A stretch of 64,000 bases of DNA from Staphylococcus capitis subsp. capitis (GCF_040739495.1 NZ_CP145263.1:2170001-2234000), one strand, 5' to 3'. Shown: positions 8,793 through 18,304, counted from the first letter of the stretch. A program made the numbers and translations. The notes: generated by a model from the letters alone, not told the origin.

Positions 8793-9869
8793 TTACTGTC
8801 CATGATATATCCTAAATTTTAATGGTTTAATTCCTTGCGCTATCCATTCATCATAAATTAACTGTTTATCAATGATAGTGTTAATAATTGTTATACCACA
8901 ATCACCGCCACCAGCGCCAGATGTTTTAGATGCGCCACCGTGTTTCTCACCAATGTCACATAATTTCTTAAGTTTATCTGTTTCTATATCAACTGTTGCT
9001 TCAACATCCATTGATTGAATAACACGACGATTTTGTCGTATCATCTTTTGAACGCCTTTGATATTATTAGTCTTAAACGCTTGAATTAAACTTTCTACAC
9101 AATCATGTGATCGATCTAAAAATTCACCGTAGAAACTTGGGTCAGATTTTAGACGTTTTACTTCACTAACCAAATGTGGTGATGATGCAGGAGAACCTGT
9201 CCATCCAATTAAAACTTCCATATTTTCTGGTGCCTGTAATGGTTCAATATGAAGTCCTGGCCAGTTTTTTTCTAACACGTCATTTACAGATGTTTCATCC
9301 ATCTGTTGCTTAACCCAATCATGATCGAATGTACTATAAGCAAGCCAACCGCTGTATACACTCACTGCTATATCTCCACAAGAACTCAAACTTTGTAATT
9401 TCATATTAGCTATAACTGCTAATTTATAGATATACAAATTCGAAAGTTGCATGTCATAAAACTCATTCAATACTTTAACAACTGAAACTAAAACAGCAGC
9501 ACTTGATCCTAAGCCATACTTCTGGCCAGAATCATCAGCTAAATTACTATCAATCGTTAAGTGGAAATGTTTAAGTTTGATATTGCAACTGCGTGCATAT
9601 TGTTCAAATACCTCGATAGCAGTAACTACATACTTCAATTGCTTAGCAGCTTGCACATCAGAAATTTCAATTTTATCTTCATTACGATCAAATTTTACAG
9701 GTTCGTAATGTAATGTTTTGGAATGAATACTTCCCTCAACTTCATTTGAGGCTTCTATTGTTGCTGTAACAAATCTGTCTACTGCAATAAGGACAGATTT
9801 ATAGCCTGGTTCTGTTACAGCATATTCACCTGCGACATAAAGTTTTCCGGGTGCTTTGACCTGTATCAT
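8793..9869 (-). CDS. mvaK2: Phosphomevalonate kinase
   Basis: This 358-residue GHMP kinase phosphorylates mevalonate 5-phosphate to the diphosphate in the mevalonate pathway to isopentenyl diphosphate. Seen: the N-terminal KAPGKLYVAGEYAV, the glycine-rich ATP motif YGLGSSAAVLVS (about residues 118-129), and the C-terminal GGASKTSGAGGGDCG loop. ATG 9869 has AAGGAAGAGATAG just upstream. It is the last gene of mvaK1-mvaD-mvaK2, 12 bases after mvaD. Confidence 0.95.
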   Translation of the reverse strand: MIQVKAPGKLYVAGEYAVTEPGYKSVLIAVDRFVTATIEASNEVEGSIHSKTLHYEPVKFDRNEDKIEISDVQAAKQLKYVVTAIEVFEQYARSCNIKLKHFHLTIDSNLADDSGQKYGLGSSAAVLVSVVKVLNEFYDMQLSNLYIYKLAVIANMKLQSLSSCGDIAVSVYSGWLAYSTFDHDWVKQQMDETSVNDVLEKNWPGLHIEPLQAPENMEVLIGWTGSPASSPHLVSEVKRLKSDPSFYGEFLDRSHDCVESLIQAFKTNNIKGVQKMIRQNRRVIQSMDVEATVDIETDKLKKLCDIGEKHGGASKTSGAGGGDCGITIINTIIDKQLIYDEWIAQGIKPLKFRIYHGQ

Positions 9870-9881
9870 TCTATCTCTTCC

Positions 9882-10865
9882 TTACTTAATAATTTCAACG
9901 CCAGTACTAATAATATCACTTACAATAATTTGCGATTCATCAAATTCTTTTAAAAATTGTTCAACGGCAGCTTGTTTATTTTTCTTTTCAACTAACACTT
10001 TAACATTTGGTCCTGCGTCCATGGTGAAATAACAAGGCAAGCCAGCTTCACGACACTGATGGACGACAGCCATCGCATCGTAACTTTCTTGAACCAAATA
10101 TGTAAATGGCGGTTGTGCACCTAAATTTGTAGCATGCATTCTTAAACCATTTGCTTCTATAACTTCACCTAAATGTTTGAAATCTTTATTTTTTATTGCT
10201 TCTTTTGCCTCAGCTAAATCTTGATCAACATGATCAAGCCAATATTGATAGAAACGAGATGTTTCTCTTGTTAAAGACATCCCTGAACGACTTGAGACTT
10301 TTTTCGATTGGTTATTGATTACTACAAAAATCATAGAAAGATCTTTTTCCCAATCATTAGCATCAATAGCATGAGCATAAGAAGTCGCATCATCATGACC
10401 TTTCTCCCATTCAGCAAAGCCTCCGTAGATACTTCTTGAAGCTGAACCAGAACCTCGACGTGCTAATCTAGATAAATCCTTGCTTGATAAACCTAATTGA
10501 AGTGCTTCATTACAAGCAGCTGCTAATGCAGCATATGCACTAGCCGATGAAGCTAATCCAGCCGCTGTAGGAACAAAATTATTGCTTTCAATTTTAGCAT
10601 GTAAATCTGTGGCAGCAACATCTCTCACGATATCCATATATTTTTGGATTTTAGTTGTTTCTTTAGCATCAACTTCTTCCCCGTTTAGAATAAGTTGGTC
10701 TTCAGTTAGTGACGCGTCAAACGTTACTTGTGTTTCAGTATAAAAACGTTCTAGCGTGACAGATAAACTATTATTCATCGGAATAATATATGATTCATCA
10801 GCTTTACCCCAGTATTTGATTAACGCAATATTTGTGTGCGCACGTGCTTTGCCACTTTTCACCAA
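9882..10865 (-). CDS. mvaD: Diphosphomevalonate decarboxylase
   Basis: A 327-residue GHMP-family enzyme that decarboxylates mevalonate diphosphate to isopentenyl diphosphate with ATP. Seen: ARAHTNIALIKYWGK at the N-terminus (substrate contacts), the GLASSASAYAALAAA phosphate loop (about residues 103-117) and FTMDAGPNVKVLVE near the C-terminus with the catalytic Asp region. The start is a TTG at 10865 seven bases after GGAGGG; a GTG follows directly as an alternative. It starts four bases after the mvaK1 stop, so translation is probably coupled. Confidence 0.95.
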   Translation of the reverse strand: MVKSGKARAHTNIALIKYWGKADESYIIPMNNSLSVTLERFYTETQVTFDASLTEDQLILNGEEVDAKETTKIQKYMDIVRDVAATDLHAKIESNNFVPTAAGLASSASAYAALAAACNEALQLGLSSKDLSRLARRGSGSASRSIYGGFAEWEKGHDDATSYAHAIDANDWEKDLSMIFVVINNQSKKVSSRSGMSLTRETSRFYQYWLDHVDQDLAEAKEAIKNKDFKHLGEVIEANGLRMHATNLGAQPPFTYLVQESYDAMAVVHQCREAGLPCYFTMDAGPNVKVLVEKKNKQAAVEQFLKEFDESQIIVSDIISTGVEIIK

Positions 10866-10869
10866 TGGT

Positions 10870-11790
10870 TTACCCTCCTAAATGTTCAATCCACGTATGT
10901 GCTGCGCCTGCTTTTTCAACAGCTGCTACGATCTTTTTGGCAGTTTGTAAATCTTGCGCAAGAAGAAGCATGCTACCGCCACGTCCTCCTCCAGTAAGCT
11001 TACCAGCGATAGCACCATGTTCTTCACCTATTTTTAATAGTCTTTCTATTTTATCATGGCTAACGGTTAAGTGTCTTAAGTCTTTTTGGCATTGATTAAA
11101 TATATCTGCAAGATGATTAAAGTCATGTTTTTCAATAGATTCACTTGCTTCATGAACAAGAGATCCAATATGTTCAATATGGCTCAAGTATTCAGGGTCT
11201 TCACACAATCTATGAACATCTTCTACTGCCTGTTTAGTCGATCCTTTGACTCCAGTGTCTATAACTATCATATAACCATCAAGTTGAAGTGATTTAAGGT
11301 TTTCAACGTGCCCTTGTTTGAACCATACAGGTTTATTAGAAACTATAGTTTGTGTATCAATCCCACTTGGTTTACCATGTGCAATACGTTCTGCCCAATT
11401 TGCTTCCTTGATTAATGTTTCATCATCTAAAGGTTCTCCCATGAAGTCATAACTAGCTCTAACAAATGCAACAGCTACGGCTGCACTTGAACCTAGTCCT
11501 CTTGAAGGAGGTAAGTTCGTTTGGATTTTTACAGAAAGTGGTTCTTTTACACCACTTCTTTCTATAAAACGATTAATGATAGACTTTAGATGTTCAGGCG
11601 CATCATATAACATGCCATCATATACATCACTTGTAATAGAAGAATAGTTACCTTCCTCCATACTTTCAATTAATATTTTTATTTTACTAGCATTAAATGG
11701 GATGGCGATTGCTGGCTGACCAAATGTTACTGCGTGTTCACCTATTAGAATAATCTTTCCGGTAGACTCTCCGTATCCTTGTCTCGTCAT
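10870..11790 (-). CDS. mvaK1: Mevalonate kinase
   Basis: A 306-residue GHMP kinase, first ATP-dependent step after mevalonate. Seen: GKIILIGEHAVTFGQPAIAIPF (N-terminal substrate-binding strand), LPPSRGLGSSAAVAVAFV (ATP loop) and GKLTGGGRGGSMLLL (C-terminal loop). AAAGGTGAG lies before ATG 11790. It is the promoter-proximal gene of the operon; an AT-rich 520-base region lies upstream. The order mvaK1-mvaD-mvaK2 is standard in staphylococci. Confidence 0.95.
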   Translation of the reverse strand: MTRQGYGESTGKIILIGEHAVTFGQPAIAIPFNASKIKILIESMEEGNYSSITSDVYDGMLYDAPEHLKSIINRFIERSGVKEPLSVKIQTNLPPSRGLGSSAAVAVAFVRASYDFMGEPLDDETLIKEANWAERIAHGKPSGIDTQTIVSNKPVWFKQGHVENLKSLQLDGYMIVIDTGVKGSTKQAVEDVHRLCEDPEYLSHIEHIGSLVHEASESIEKHDFNHLADIFNQCQKDLRHLTVSHDKIERLLKIGEEHGAIAGKLTGGGRGGSMLLLAQDLQTAKKIVAAVEKAGAAHTWIEHLGG

Positions 11791-12231
11791 GTTTTCTCAC
11801 CTTTTTATATACCTTATATATACTTTAATTCATTGACACTATCTGATAATTAATTTGAAAAATAATTTTTATTACGTATAGATACGTCTATATTTAGACA
11901 TCATTGAAATTACTATTTTAGCGAATTTTACTATTGTGTTGCCACTGTTTAACGATGCAATATTTTAATATCAGTATTTTTCAACTACAAAAGAGTATAA
12001 TAACTCTTTTCTTGATAACTAACAATACTTTAATAGTATAAAACTCTTAAATAGAGTTATCAAAATTATGAATTATATTTACCTTTAACTTCGATTATGT
12101 AAACATTTAATAAATTTTAACTAAAGTTTTCTAAAATTTTCCACCTTACATATGATACTACAAAAAGACTTGGGAATATATATCTATAACTAATGATATA
12201 AAAATTTATTCTTTATTTGATAATACAAGTA
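11791..12231. other. Non-coding region upstream of mvaK1 with nested palindromes
   Basis: Very AT-rich, no supported gene. It holds AAAAGAG/CTCTTTT (11989-11995, 12004-12010), TTGATAACT/AGTTATCAA (12012-12020, 12055-12063) and an overlapping AACTCT/AGAGTT (12042-12047, 12053-12058). Some arms could pair in alternative ways. It presumably contains the mvaK1 promoter on the minus strand, but I cannot place it with certainty. Confidence 0.5.
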
Positions 12232-12269
12232 GAGAAGGTCTACAAATCGAGTTTTTTGTAGACCTTCTC
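12232..12269 (-). terminator. Strong hairpin after lipL, terminator-like
   Basis: A perfect 15-bp stem (GAGAAGGTCTACAAA at 12232-12246 with its complement at 12255-12269) lies 43 bases past the lipL stop. There is no clear T run after it on either strand, so termination is likely but less certain than for others here. Confidence 0.55.
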
Positions 12270-12311
12270 CTAATCACTTACTCATCTATTTAAAATATTC
12301 TTACGCACGCT

Positions 12312-13151
12312 TTACAAATCTAATTTTTGATGCATTTTTGCATTTCGTTCGATCATTTTTTCAAAATAACCTTCATATCGTTGCCATTCATCTTCAGTGA
12401 CTGGATCCATATTTAATTGAGCACCTAAATCTTTCAGTGCATATAAAAGTAAAAACATTACATCTTGAACTTTAATGTCTTTATTGAGTAACGTCTCTAA
12501 TGAAGCCATAGATTCAGGATCAATATTAGGGAAACGAAACTTAGTTGTTTCTCCTTTGAGTGCGTGTTGATAAAAGTCTCTCATCATAGCAGCACGCTTA
12601 GAACCCGATCCTTCTACACAAAGATAGATTTGAACCGCTATACCTCCACGTACACGTCTTTGAGAAATACCAGCAAATTTCTTGCCATCAATACTTAAAT
12701 CGAATTTACCAGGACAATAAGATTGTTCAATTTCATGTGTGTGAATATCTACATCTTCGTCTTCAAACATCTTACATATCAATAGATACATTACTGTGAA
12801 AGCTTCATCTATAGTTGTTTCAGTTTGTCCTTTAAATATTAAAGAAATATTAAGCACACCTTGGTCCAATACTACGCCAAGTCCACCTGAATTTCTCACA
12901 ATGGCATTATAGCCTACTTCATTTGCTAAATAACGTATGCCATCACTTAAAAATGGAAGTCTTGAATCGTGTATACCAAGGATAACTGTATGTTGGTGAA
13001 TCCAAGTTCTTACTACATTACATGATAAGTCTTTCCCAACACTTTCAGAGAATGTATCGTCAAATGCAAAGGATTGCATGGGTTCCAGACCCGTTGAATG
13101 ATCCACATAACGCCACGGTATTTGGTTAAAATATTTGCTTGATAAATCCAT
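12312..13151 (-). CDS. lipL: Lipoyl/octanoyl amidotransferase
   Basis: A 279-residue member of the biotin/lipoate A/B ligase fold. LipL moves octanoyl or lipoyl groups from GcvH to the E2 subunits of 2-oxoacid dehydrogenases by an acyl-thioester intermediate. Seen: RNSGGLGVVLDQGVLNISL (lipoate pocket), SYCPGKFDLSIDGKKFAG with Cys146 as the likely nucleophile and Lys158. No adenylation signature for free lipoate is visible, which separates it from LplA. Its ATG overlaps the pta stop by one base (TAATG), so the two are translated together. Confidence 0.85.
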   Translation of the reverse strand: MDLSSKYFNQIPWRYVDHSTGLEPMQSFAFDDTFSESVGKDLSCNVVRTWIHQHTVILGIHDSRLPFLSDGIRYLANEVGYNAIVRNSGGLGVVLDQGVLNISLIFKGQTETTIDEAFTVMYLLICKMFEDEDVDIHTHEIEQSYCPGKFDLSIDGKKFAGISQRRVRGGIAVQIYLCVEGSGSKRAAMMRDFYQHALKGETTKFRFPNIDPESMASLETLLNKDIKVQDVMFLLLYALKDLGAQLNMDPVTEDEWQRYEGYFEKMIERNAKMHQKLDL

Positions 13152-14140
13152 TATTGTAGTGATTGAGCTGCAGTAATAATAGATAAGTTATAAACATCTT
13201 CAGTTGAGCATCCACGTGATAAGTCATTAACAGGCGAATTTAGGCCTTGAAGAACAGGACCAACTGCATCATAACCACCTAAACGTTGTGCAATTTTATA
13301 GCCAATGTTACCTGCTTCAAGACTTGGGAAGATAAACACATTAGCGTCTCCTTGAATTTTAGCACCAGGCGCTTTTTTCTCAGCTACACTAGGGACAATC
13401 GCAGCATCAAATTGGAATTCCCCATCAATCACAACATTTTCAATGTTATCAGATTGAACTTTTTCTTGAGCTAATTTTAATGCCTCTTGTACTTTAGTGA
13501 CGTCGTCTGATTTAGCAGAGCCCTTTGTAGAGAAGCTTAACATTGCTACTTTTGGTTCCATACCAAAGCTTAATGCAGACTTAGCACTTTCTACAGCAAT
13601 TTCAGCTAATCCTTGAGCATCTAATTCAGGGTTGATGGCACAGTCGCCGAAGATATATTGCTCGTCATCTTTAATCATAAAGAAGATACCAGAAGTCTTA
13701 GATACACCTGGTTTAGTTTTAATAATTTGTAATGCTGGACGTACTGTATCACCAGTTGAATGTGCAGCACCGCTTACTAAACCTGCGGCTTTACCAGTGT
13801 AAACAAGCATTGTACCGAAATAATTAACATTGTCTAACATTTCTTCAGCTTGTTCTTTAGTCGCTTTACCTTTTCTACGCTCTACAAATTCATCTACTAA
13901 TTCAGGTTTTAAATCACTTGATGAAGGATCAATAATTTCAATATTAGTTAAATTGAGAGATTTTTCTTCTGCTAAAGATTTAATTTTTTCTTCATTACCT
14001 AACACGATGGGTGAAACATAATCACTCTCTTGTAATTGCGTTGCTGCCGTTAAAACTCTTTCGTCTTCCCCTTCAGGTAATACAATTTTTACATTTTTTC
14101 CAGATAATTTTTCTTGTAATACATTTAATAAATCAGCCAT
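13151..14140 (-). CDS. pta: Phosphate acetyltransferase
   Basis: A 329-residue Pta of the short bacterial type, converting acetyl-CoA and phosphate to acetyl phosphate in overflow metabolism. Seen: IVLPEGEDERVLTAA near the start, GLVSGAAHSTGDTVRPALQIIK, GDCAINPELDAQGLAEIA and NSPVNDLSRGCSTEDVYNLSIITAAQ at the end. GGAGGACATT supplies the Shine-Dalgarno site. It forms an operon with lipL. A cre-like site lies 25 bases before the start. Confidence 0.95.
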   Translation of the reverse strand: MADLLNVLQEKLSGKNVKIVLPEGEDERVLTAATQLQESDYVSPIVLGNEEKIKSLAEEKSLNLTNIEIIDPSSSDLKPELVDEFVERRKGKATKEQAEEMLDNVNYFGTMLVYTGKAAGLVSGAAHSTGDTVRPALQIIKTKPGVSKTSGIFFMIKDDEQYIFGDCAINPELDAQGLAEIAVESAKSALSFGMEPKVAMLSFSTKGSAKSDDVTKVQEALKLAQEKVQSDNIENVVIDGEFQFDAAIVPSVAEKKAPGAKIQGDANVFIFPSLEAGNIGYKIAQRLGGYDAVGPVLQGLNSPVNDLSRGCSTEDVYNLSIITAAQSLQ

Positions 14141-14164
14141 AATGTCCTCCTCAATTCACATTCA

Positions 14165-14178
14165 TAATAACGTTTACA
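14165..14178 (-). promoter_or_regulatory. cre-like CcpA site upstream of pta
   Basis: On the minus strand TGTAAACGTTATTA matches the catabolite-responsive element pattern TGNAARCGNWWWCA with one mismatch. pta is a known CcpA target in Bacillus subtilis; its closeness to the start codon here makes the mode of action uncertain. Confidence 0.4.
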
Positions 14179-14312
14179 TTTCAAATTATACGTCATTTTG
14201 TAGTAGAATTCCATTTCACTCAATTGTAAACATTTACTTAGGAGTTCCTAGTTTGTTTATGATAAAATTTAACGTGAATTGATTAAGAATTTGAAGATAA
14301 GGAGCGATAACT

Positions 14313-15062
14313 ATGAGTGAAGCAGCCGAAACTTTAGATGGTTGGTATAGTTTACATTTGTTTTATGCAATGGATTGGACTACATTTCGTTTAGTTCCAG
14401 AAGACGAGCGTGAGGCAATGATTTCTGAATTAAAATCATTTGTTGAAGATAAATCTAAAGCAAGAGATTCACACACAGGTGATCAAGCAATTTATAATAT
14501 TACAGGCCAAAAAGCAGACCTACTATTATGGTTCTTACGTCCTGAAATGAAAGACTTAAATAAAATTGAAAATGATTTTAATAAATTACGTATTGCGGAC
14601 TACTTAATTCCTACTTATTCTTACGTTTCAGTGATTGAATTAAGTAATTACTTAGCCGGCAAATCTGACGAAGACCCGTATGAAAATCCACATGTAAAAG
14701 CTAGATTGTATCCTGAACTTCCTCATTCTGAATACATCTGCTTCTATCCTATGGATAAACGTCGTAATGAAACTTATAACTGGTATATGTTACCTATAGA
14801 AGAACGTAAGAATTTAATGTATAACCATGGCATGATTGGACGTAAATATGCCGGTAAAATCAAACAATTTATCACTGGTTCTGTTGGTTTTGACGATTTT
14901 GAATGGGGTGTGACATTATTCTCAGACGATGTATTACAATTTAAGAAAATTGTATACGAAATGCGTTTTGACGAAACTACAGCACGTTATGGCGATTTTG
15001 GTAGTTTCTATGTAGGTCATATCTTAAATACAGACGATTTCAATGAATTCTTTAATATTTAA
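14313..15062 (+). CDS. chdC: Coproheme decarboxylase (HemQ)
   Basis: A 249-residue chlorite-dismutase-fold enzyme that turns coproheme III into haem b at the end of the Gram-positive coproporphyrin-dependent pathway. Seen: Tyr145 (in ICFYPMDKR), the catalytic tyrosine known in S. aureus HemQ, and His172 in [12 protein letters not shown], the proximal haem ligand. There is no chlorite-dismutase distal Arg motif. AAGGAG lies seven bases upstream. It diverges from pta and ends at its own terminator. Confidence 0.95.
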   Translation: MSEAAETLDGWYSLHLFYAMDWTTFRLVPEDEREAMISELKSFVEDKSKARDSHTGDQAIYNITGQKADLLLWFLRPEMKDLNKIENDFNKLRIADYLIPTYSYVSVIELSNYLAGKSDEDPYENPHVKARLYPELPHSEYICFYPMDKRRNETYNWYMLPIEERKNLMYNHGMIGRKYAGKIKQFITGSVGFDDFEWGVTLFSDDVLQFKKIVYEMRFDETTARYGDFGSFYVGHILNTDDFNEFFNI

Positions 15063-15075
15063 TTATTGACTGCAG

Positions 15076-15108
15076 AAAGCTATGATGATATTTCTTCATA
15101 GCTTTTTT
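15076..15108 (+). terminator. chdC terminator
   Basis: Stem AAAGCTATGA (15076-15085) with its partner ending at 15103, followed by a T run. Confidence 0.85.
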
Positions 15109-15116
15109 ATATACTT

Positions 15117-15222
15117 AAAAATAGAAAAAGCACACTTCGGAGAACTCGAAGTGTGCCTTCCTAGTAGTATCCTTGGGAGAACTTTAATCACTACTACGTA
15201 TTAAGTTAACTTCAGAGAATAT
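15117..15222 (-). ncRNA. Probable trans-acting sRNA (RsaA-like position)
   Basis: On the minus strand, an untranslated stretch ends in a strong terminator: GCACACTTCG/CGAAGTGTGC (15147-15156, 15130-15139) followed by TTTTTCTATTTTT. The body contains GTTCTCCC, a C-rich motif typical of staphylococcal sRNAs that pair with Shine-Dalgarno sites. A sigma-B-like promoter lies upstream. The sigma-B-dependent sRNA RsaA of S. aureus is, as far as I recall, encoded beside hemQ, so this is a candidate homologue. The 5' end is inferred from the promoter. Confidence 0.6.
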
Positions 15223-15229
15223 ACAGTCG

Positions 15230-15253
15230 CTACCCAATATATTCTTTGTAATC
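15230..15253 (-). promoter_or_regulatory. Sigma-B-like promoter of the sRNA
   Basis: Minus strand: GATTAC, 12 bases, GGGTAG, close to the sigma-B pattern GTTTWW-N12-15-GGGTAW. A second possible -35, GTTAAC (15254-15259), has less usual spacing of 18. Confidence 0.45.
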
Positions 15254-15493
15254 GTTAACTAATATTATTTTAACCATTTTGAAACATTTGAAACACGATA
15301 AAATTAAAAATATACACTTTTACTGAATAATTTCATGATAGGTTTAAAATTGAACTTATTTAAATAAATTAATTATATTTTAGTTTAACTTTTCACATTT
15401 GCGAATAGGGTTAAAGTTTATATATGTGGTCTTTTTTAATCACATCTACTATAATAATATTAAATTCAAAATATTTTAAAAATTGGTGATGTA
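15254..15493. other. AT-rich region upstream of the exporter genes
   Basis: No gene seen. It separates the minus-strand sRNA promoter from the plus-strand exporter pair, and presumably holds the latter's promoter. Confidence 0.4.
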
Positions 15494-16258
15494 ATGACTA
15501 TTGAATCAAATGAAACAGCTCATGAAAGTCTAATTAAAGATGTAGTCATGTTAGCTGCCCGAATATTATTAGAATCTGGCGCTGAGGGTACTAGAGTCGA
15601 AGACACAATGACTCGCATCGCTAGAAAGTTAGGTTATTCAGAAAGTAATAGCTTTGTAACGAATACTGTTATTCAATTTACGTTACATAATGAATCATAT
15701 CAGCGTTTATATAGAATTAAATCACGTGATACAAATCTTATAAAAATTTCTCAAGCTAATGAAATCTCAAGACAAATTACTAATGGCACGATTGACCTAG
15801 AGGAAGCTAAGAAAAAATTAGAACATATTTATATAGCTAAGAGGGACAGTAGTCTTCCCTTCAAAGGTATAGCTGCTGCAATAATCGCAATGAGTTTTCT
15901 CTATTTACAAGGAGGACGTCTCATTGATGTGATTACAGCGATTTTAGCTGGGAGTTTTGGTTATCTAGTAGTTGAAATTCTTGATCGCAAATTACATGCA
16001 CAATTTATACCAGAATTTTTAGGTTCATTAGTGATTGGTATTATTGCAGTCATTGGACATTCGCTTGTACCAAGTGGCAATTTAGCAACAATCATCATCG
16101 CAGCAGTCATGCCGATTGTACCAGGAGTATTAATTACTAATGCGATTCAAGATTTATTTGGTGGGCATATGTTGATGTTTACTACTAAATCTTTAGAGGC
16201 GTTAGTGACTTCATTCGGTATTGGTGCAGGCGTTAGCTCAATTTTAATTTTAGTTTAG
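15494..16258 (+). CDS. Threonine/serine exporter family, ThrE N-terminal domain protein
   Basis: A 254-residue protein of the ThrE/YjjP family. The N-terminal half is soluble (ARILLESGAEGTRVEDTMTRIARKLGY is the family signature), followed by about five membrane helices from residue 120. The following gene supplies the C-terminal ThrE half, so the pair forms a split exporter like E. coli YjjP-YjjB. Substrate threonine or serine is inferred from the family only; YjjPB in E. coli exports succinate. The gap between the two genes is 14 bases. Confidence 0.8.
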   Translation: MTIESNETAHESLIKDVVMLAARILLESGAEGTRVEDTMTRIARKLGYSESNSFVTNTVIQFTLHNESYQRLYRIKSRDTNLIKISQANEISRQITNGTIDLEEAKKKLEHIYIAKRDSSLPFKGIAAAIIAMSFLYLQGGRLIDVITAILAGSFGYLVVEILDRKLHAQFIPEFLGSLVIGIIAVIGHSLVPSGNLATIIIAAVMPIVPGVLITNAIQDLFGGHMLMFTTKSLEALVTSFGIGAGVSSILILV

Positions 16259-16272
16259 GAGGCATGTAGAAA

Positions 16273-16725
16273 ATGTTTTGGATATTGAATTTTGTATTTA
16301 GTTTTCTCGCCTCACTCTTCTTCTGTGTCATATTTGATGCGCCTAGGAAATTGTATCTATCATGTGGATTTGTTGGTTCATGTGGTTGGATGGTCTATAT
16401 TCTATTCTTTGATGGGTTACAAGTTCACACTATCTATTCAAGTTTCTTTGGAAGTTTAGCATTAGGTTTATTAAGCCACTACATGGCACGCCATATGAAA
16501 GAACCAGTCATTATCTTTATGGTTACTGGTATTATTCCTTTAGTTCCAGGTGGACTTGCTTACGATGCTACTAAAAATTTAGTATTACTTCATTTCAGTA
16601 GAGCAATTAATACGATGCTTGAAGTAACATTGATTGCAGGAGCAATTGCTTTAGGCTTATTGTTTGCTGACCAAATCTCTAAAATAGTTATCTCAGGCTT
16701 TGATCGTACACGAAAAAAATTATAA
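16273..16725 (+). CDS. Threonine/serine exporter family, YjjB-like membrane subunit
   Basis: A 150-residue very hydrophobic protein with about five transmembrane helices and the family motif IPLVPGGLAYDATKNLV near residue 95. It is the C-terminal half of ThrE-type exporters and partners the preceding gene. TAGGAGGCATGTAGAAA precedes the ATG, so the Shine-Dalgarno site lies at the stop of the upstream gene. Confidence 0.8.
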   Translation: MFWILNFVFSFLASLFFCVIFDAPRKLYLSCGFVGSCGWMVYILFFDGLQVHTIYSSFFGSLALGLLSHYMARHMKEPVIIFMVTGIIPLVPGGLAYDATKNLVLLHFSRAINTMLEVTLIAGAIALGLLFADQISKIVISGFDRTRKKL

Positions 16726-16740
16726 CTCCATATATAGAAT

Positions 16741-16790
16741 AAGCTCAAAGATGATTTTATTAATGTAAATCATCTTTGAGCTTTCTTTAT
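16741..16790. terminator. Terminator between exporter and permease genes
   Basis: Perfect 17-bp stem AAGCTCAAAGATGATTT (16741-16757) with 16767-16783, then TCTTTATTT. Convergent genes on both sides could use it. Confidence 0.85.
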
Positions 16791-16831
16791 TTCAAAACTA
16801 TATTAAAGAAACATTTTTTGTATTAATTAAA

Positions 16832-18304
16832 TTATTTCTTAGGTTCATCAACCATGTCTTCGACTTCATTTTCAGAACGGTTAAGAATTAAACGACTTAA
16901 TTCGTCATTATCCATCTTCTTAAGCTTAGGATAGCGGATAAAGAAGAAGATAAGACCTATCACTAGCCAAATTGCTAAAGCAATGTAAGAAGGTCCTGGC
17001 AATGATGCAGGCGATCCTGGAATTAAGAGTAATCCTAAGAAGATAAATGATACGATTGAACCAATAATCGCAAACGTCTTATAAATAGGCGCGTATGTGT
17101 TGCTTTGTTTATCATAACTAAATAGTTTTGCTGCTGATAAACAAGTAATGAAGTATGCAATAGAGACACCTGTTGACGACATGTTAACAATCCAATTTAA
17201 TGCATTACGTCCTAACCAAGGCGCTACTAATGCTACACCCACTAAGAAGATAATAGCAACATATGGTGTTTTATATTTACTATGCAATTTACTAAATACT
17301 GTAGGCATAATACCAGAACGTCCCATAGAGAATAAAAGACGACTTGAACTCATTAAGAAACCGTTGAGTCCTGTAAAGATACCCATTGCGATAGCAATAG
17401 CTAATACACCAAGACCAATGTAACCAAATGCTCCTTGCGTAACTGCACCTGTTAACCATAAGTTACCGTTGAGACTTTTAGAATGTGTGCCTAACCATCC
17501 AGTATAAAGTAACATGACAACATAAGTTAGTGCTGCTGCTAGTAAGCTATAAACAATTAATTTAAATGTTTTATTTGGTGCGAAATTAAATTCTTCTGCG
17601 GTTTGCGGAATGTTATCGAAACCTACATAAGCCCATGGTGCGATAGCCACAATCATGATAATAGATCTAAACCAACCTTTATCTGAATTAGCTAAAGGTT
17701 GTAAATTACTTAAGTCAAAGTTACTACCAAAGAATGAACCAAAGAACATAAGTAAGACAACGACAACCATTGCAATACAGAAATAATATTGAAGTGATCC
17801 AGATACACTCGCACCTCTAATTGAGATAATCATAAAGACTAATAATAGTACTGTTGCAATGATAATCTCCGTTATGTAGACATCCCAACCTGCAACTGTA
17901 TATAACTTTCCATTATTTAAAACATTGGGTAATAGAAACTTAACTAATAAACTAAACGCTGTAGCATTTAGTGCTACGACGCAGACATAGCCAAATGTTA
18001 AAAACCAAGATGAAAAGAAACTTACATATCTACCGAAACTTAAGAAACTAAAAGCAAATGCTCCCCCTGAAACCGGGAATTTCTCAACTAACGCCCCATA
18101 ACTAACGGCGATTAAAATCATTAATAACGCACCGATGACGATGCCTATAGAGGATGCAATAGGTCCTGATTGTTTAATCCAATCCCCTGGTAAAATAAAA
18201 GCACCCCAACCGATACATGAGCCGTAAGCAATTGCCCATACGAACTTTTCAGAGAGGTTTTGCTTAAGGTCACCTCTATCTACTTTATTATTTTTATTTT
18301 CCAT
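16832..18304 (-). CDS. APC-family amino acid permease
   Basis: A 490-residue transporter with about 12 membrane helices. Seen: AIAYGSCIGWGAFILPGDWI (first helix with the glycine-rich unwound substrate site), AFAFSFLSFGRYVSFFSSWFL, and AYVGFDNIPQTAEEF, a motif of the APC superfamily (helix 6 region). Substrate not predictable. The Shine-Dalgarno GAGGTGAG sits in one arm of a long hairpin just before ATG 18304, so translation may be controlled by RNA structure. The acidic C-terminal tail (NEVEDMVDEPKK) is cytoplasmic. Confidence 0.85.
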   Translation of the reverse strand: MENKNNKVDRGDLKQNLSEKFVWAIAYGSCIGWGAFILPGDWIKQSGPIASSIGIVIGALLMILIAVSYGALVEKFPVSGGAFAFSFLSFGRYVSFFSSWFLTFGYVCVVALNATAFSLLVKFLLPNVLNNGKLYTVAGWDVYITEIIIATVLLLVFMIISIRGASVSGSLQYYFCIAMVVVVLLMFFGSFFGSNFDLSNLQPLANSDKGWFRSIIMIVAIAPWAYVGFDNIPQTAEEFNFAPNKTFKLIVYSLLAAALTYVVMLLYTGWLGTHSKSLNGNLWLTGAVTQGAFGYIGLGVLAIAIAMGIFTGLNGFLMSSSRLLFSMGRSGIMPTVFSKLHSKYKTPYVAIIFLVGVALVAPWLGRNALNWIVNMSSTGVSIAYFITCLSAAKLFSYDKQSNTYAPIYKTFAIIGSIVSFIFLGLLLIPGSPASLPGPSYIALAIWLVIGLIFFFIRYPKLKKMDNDELSRLILNRSENEVEDMVDEPKK

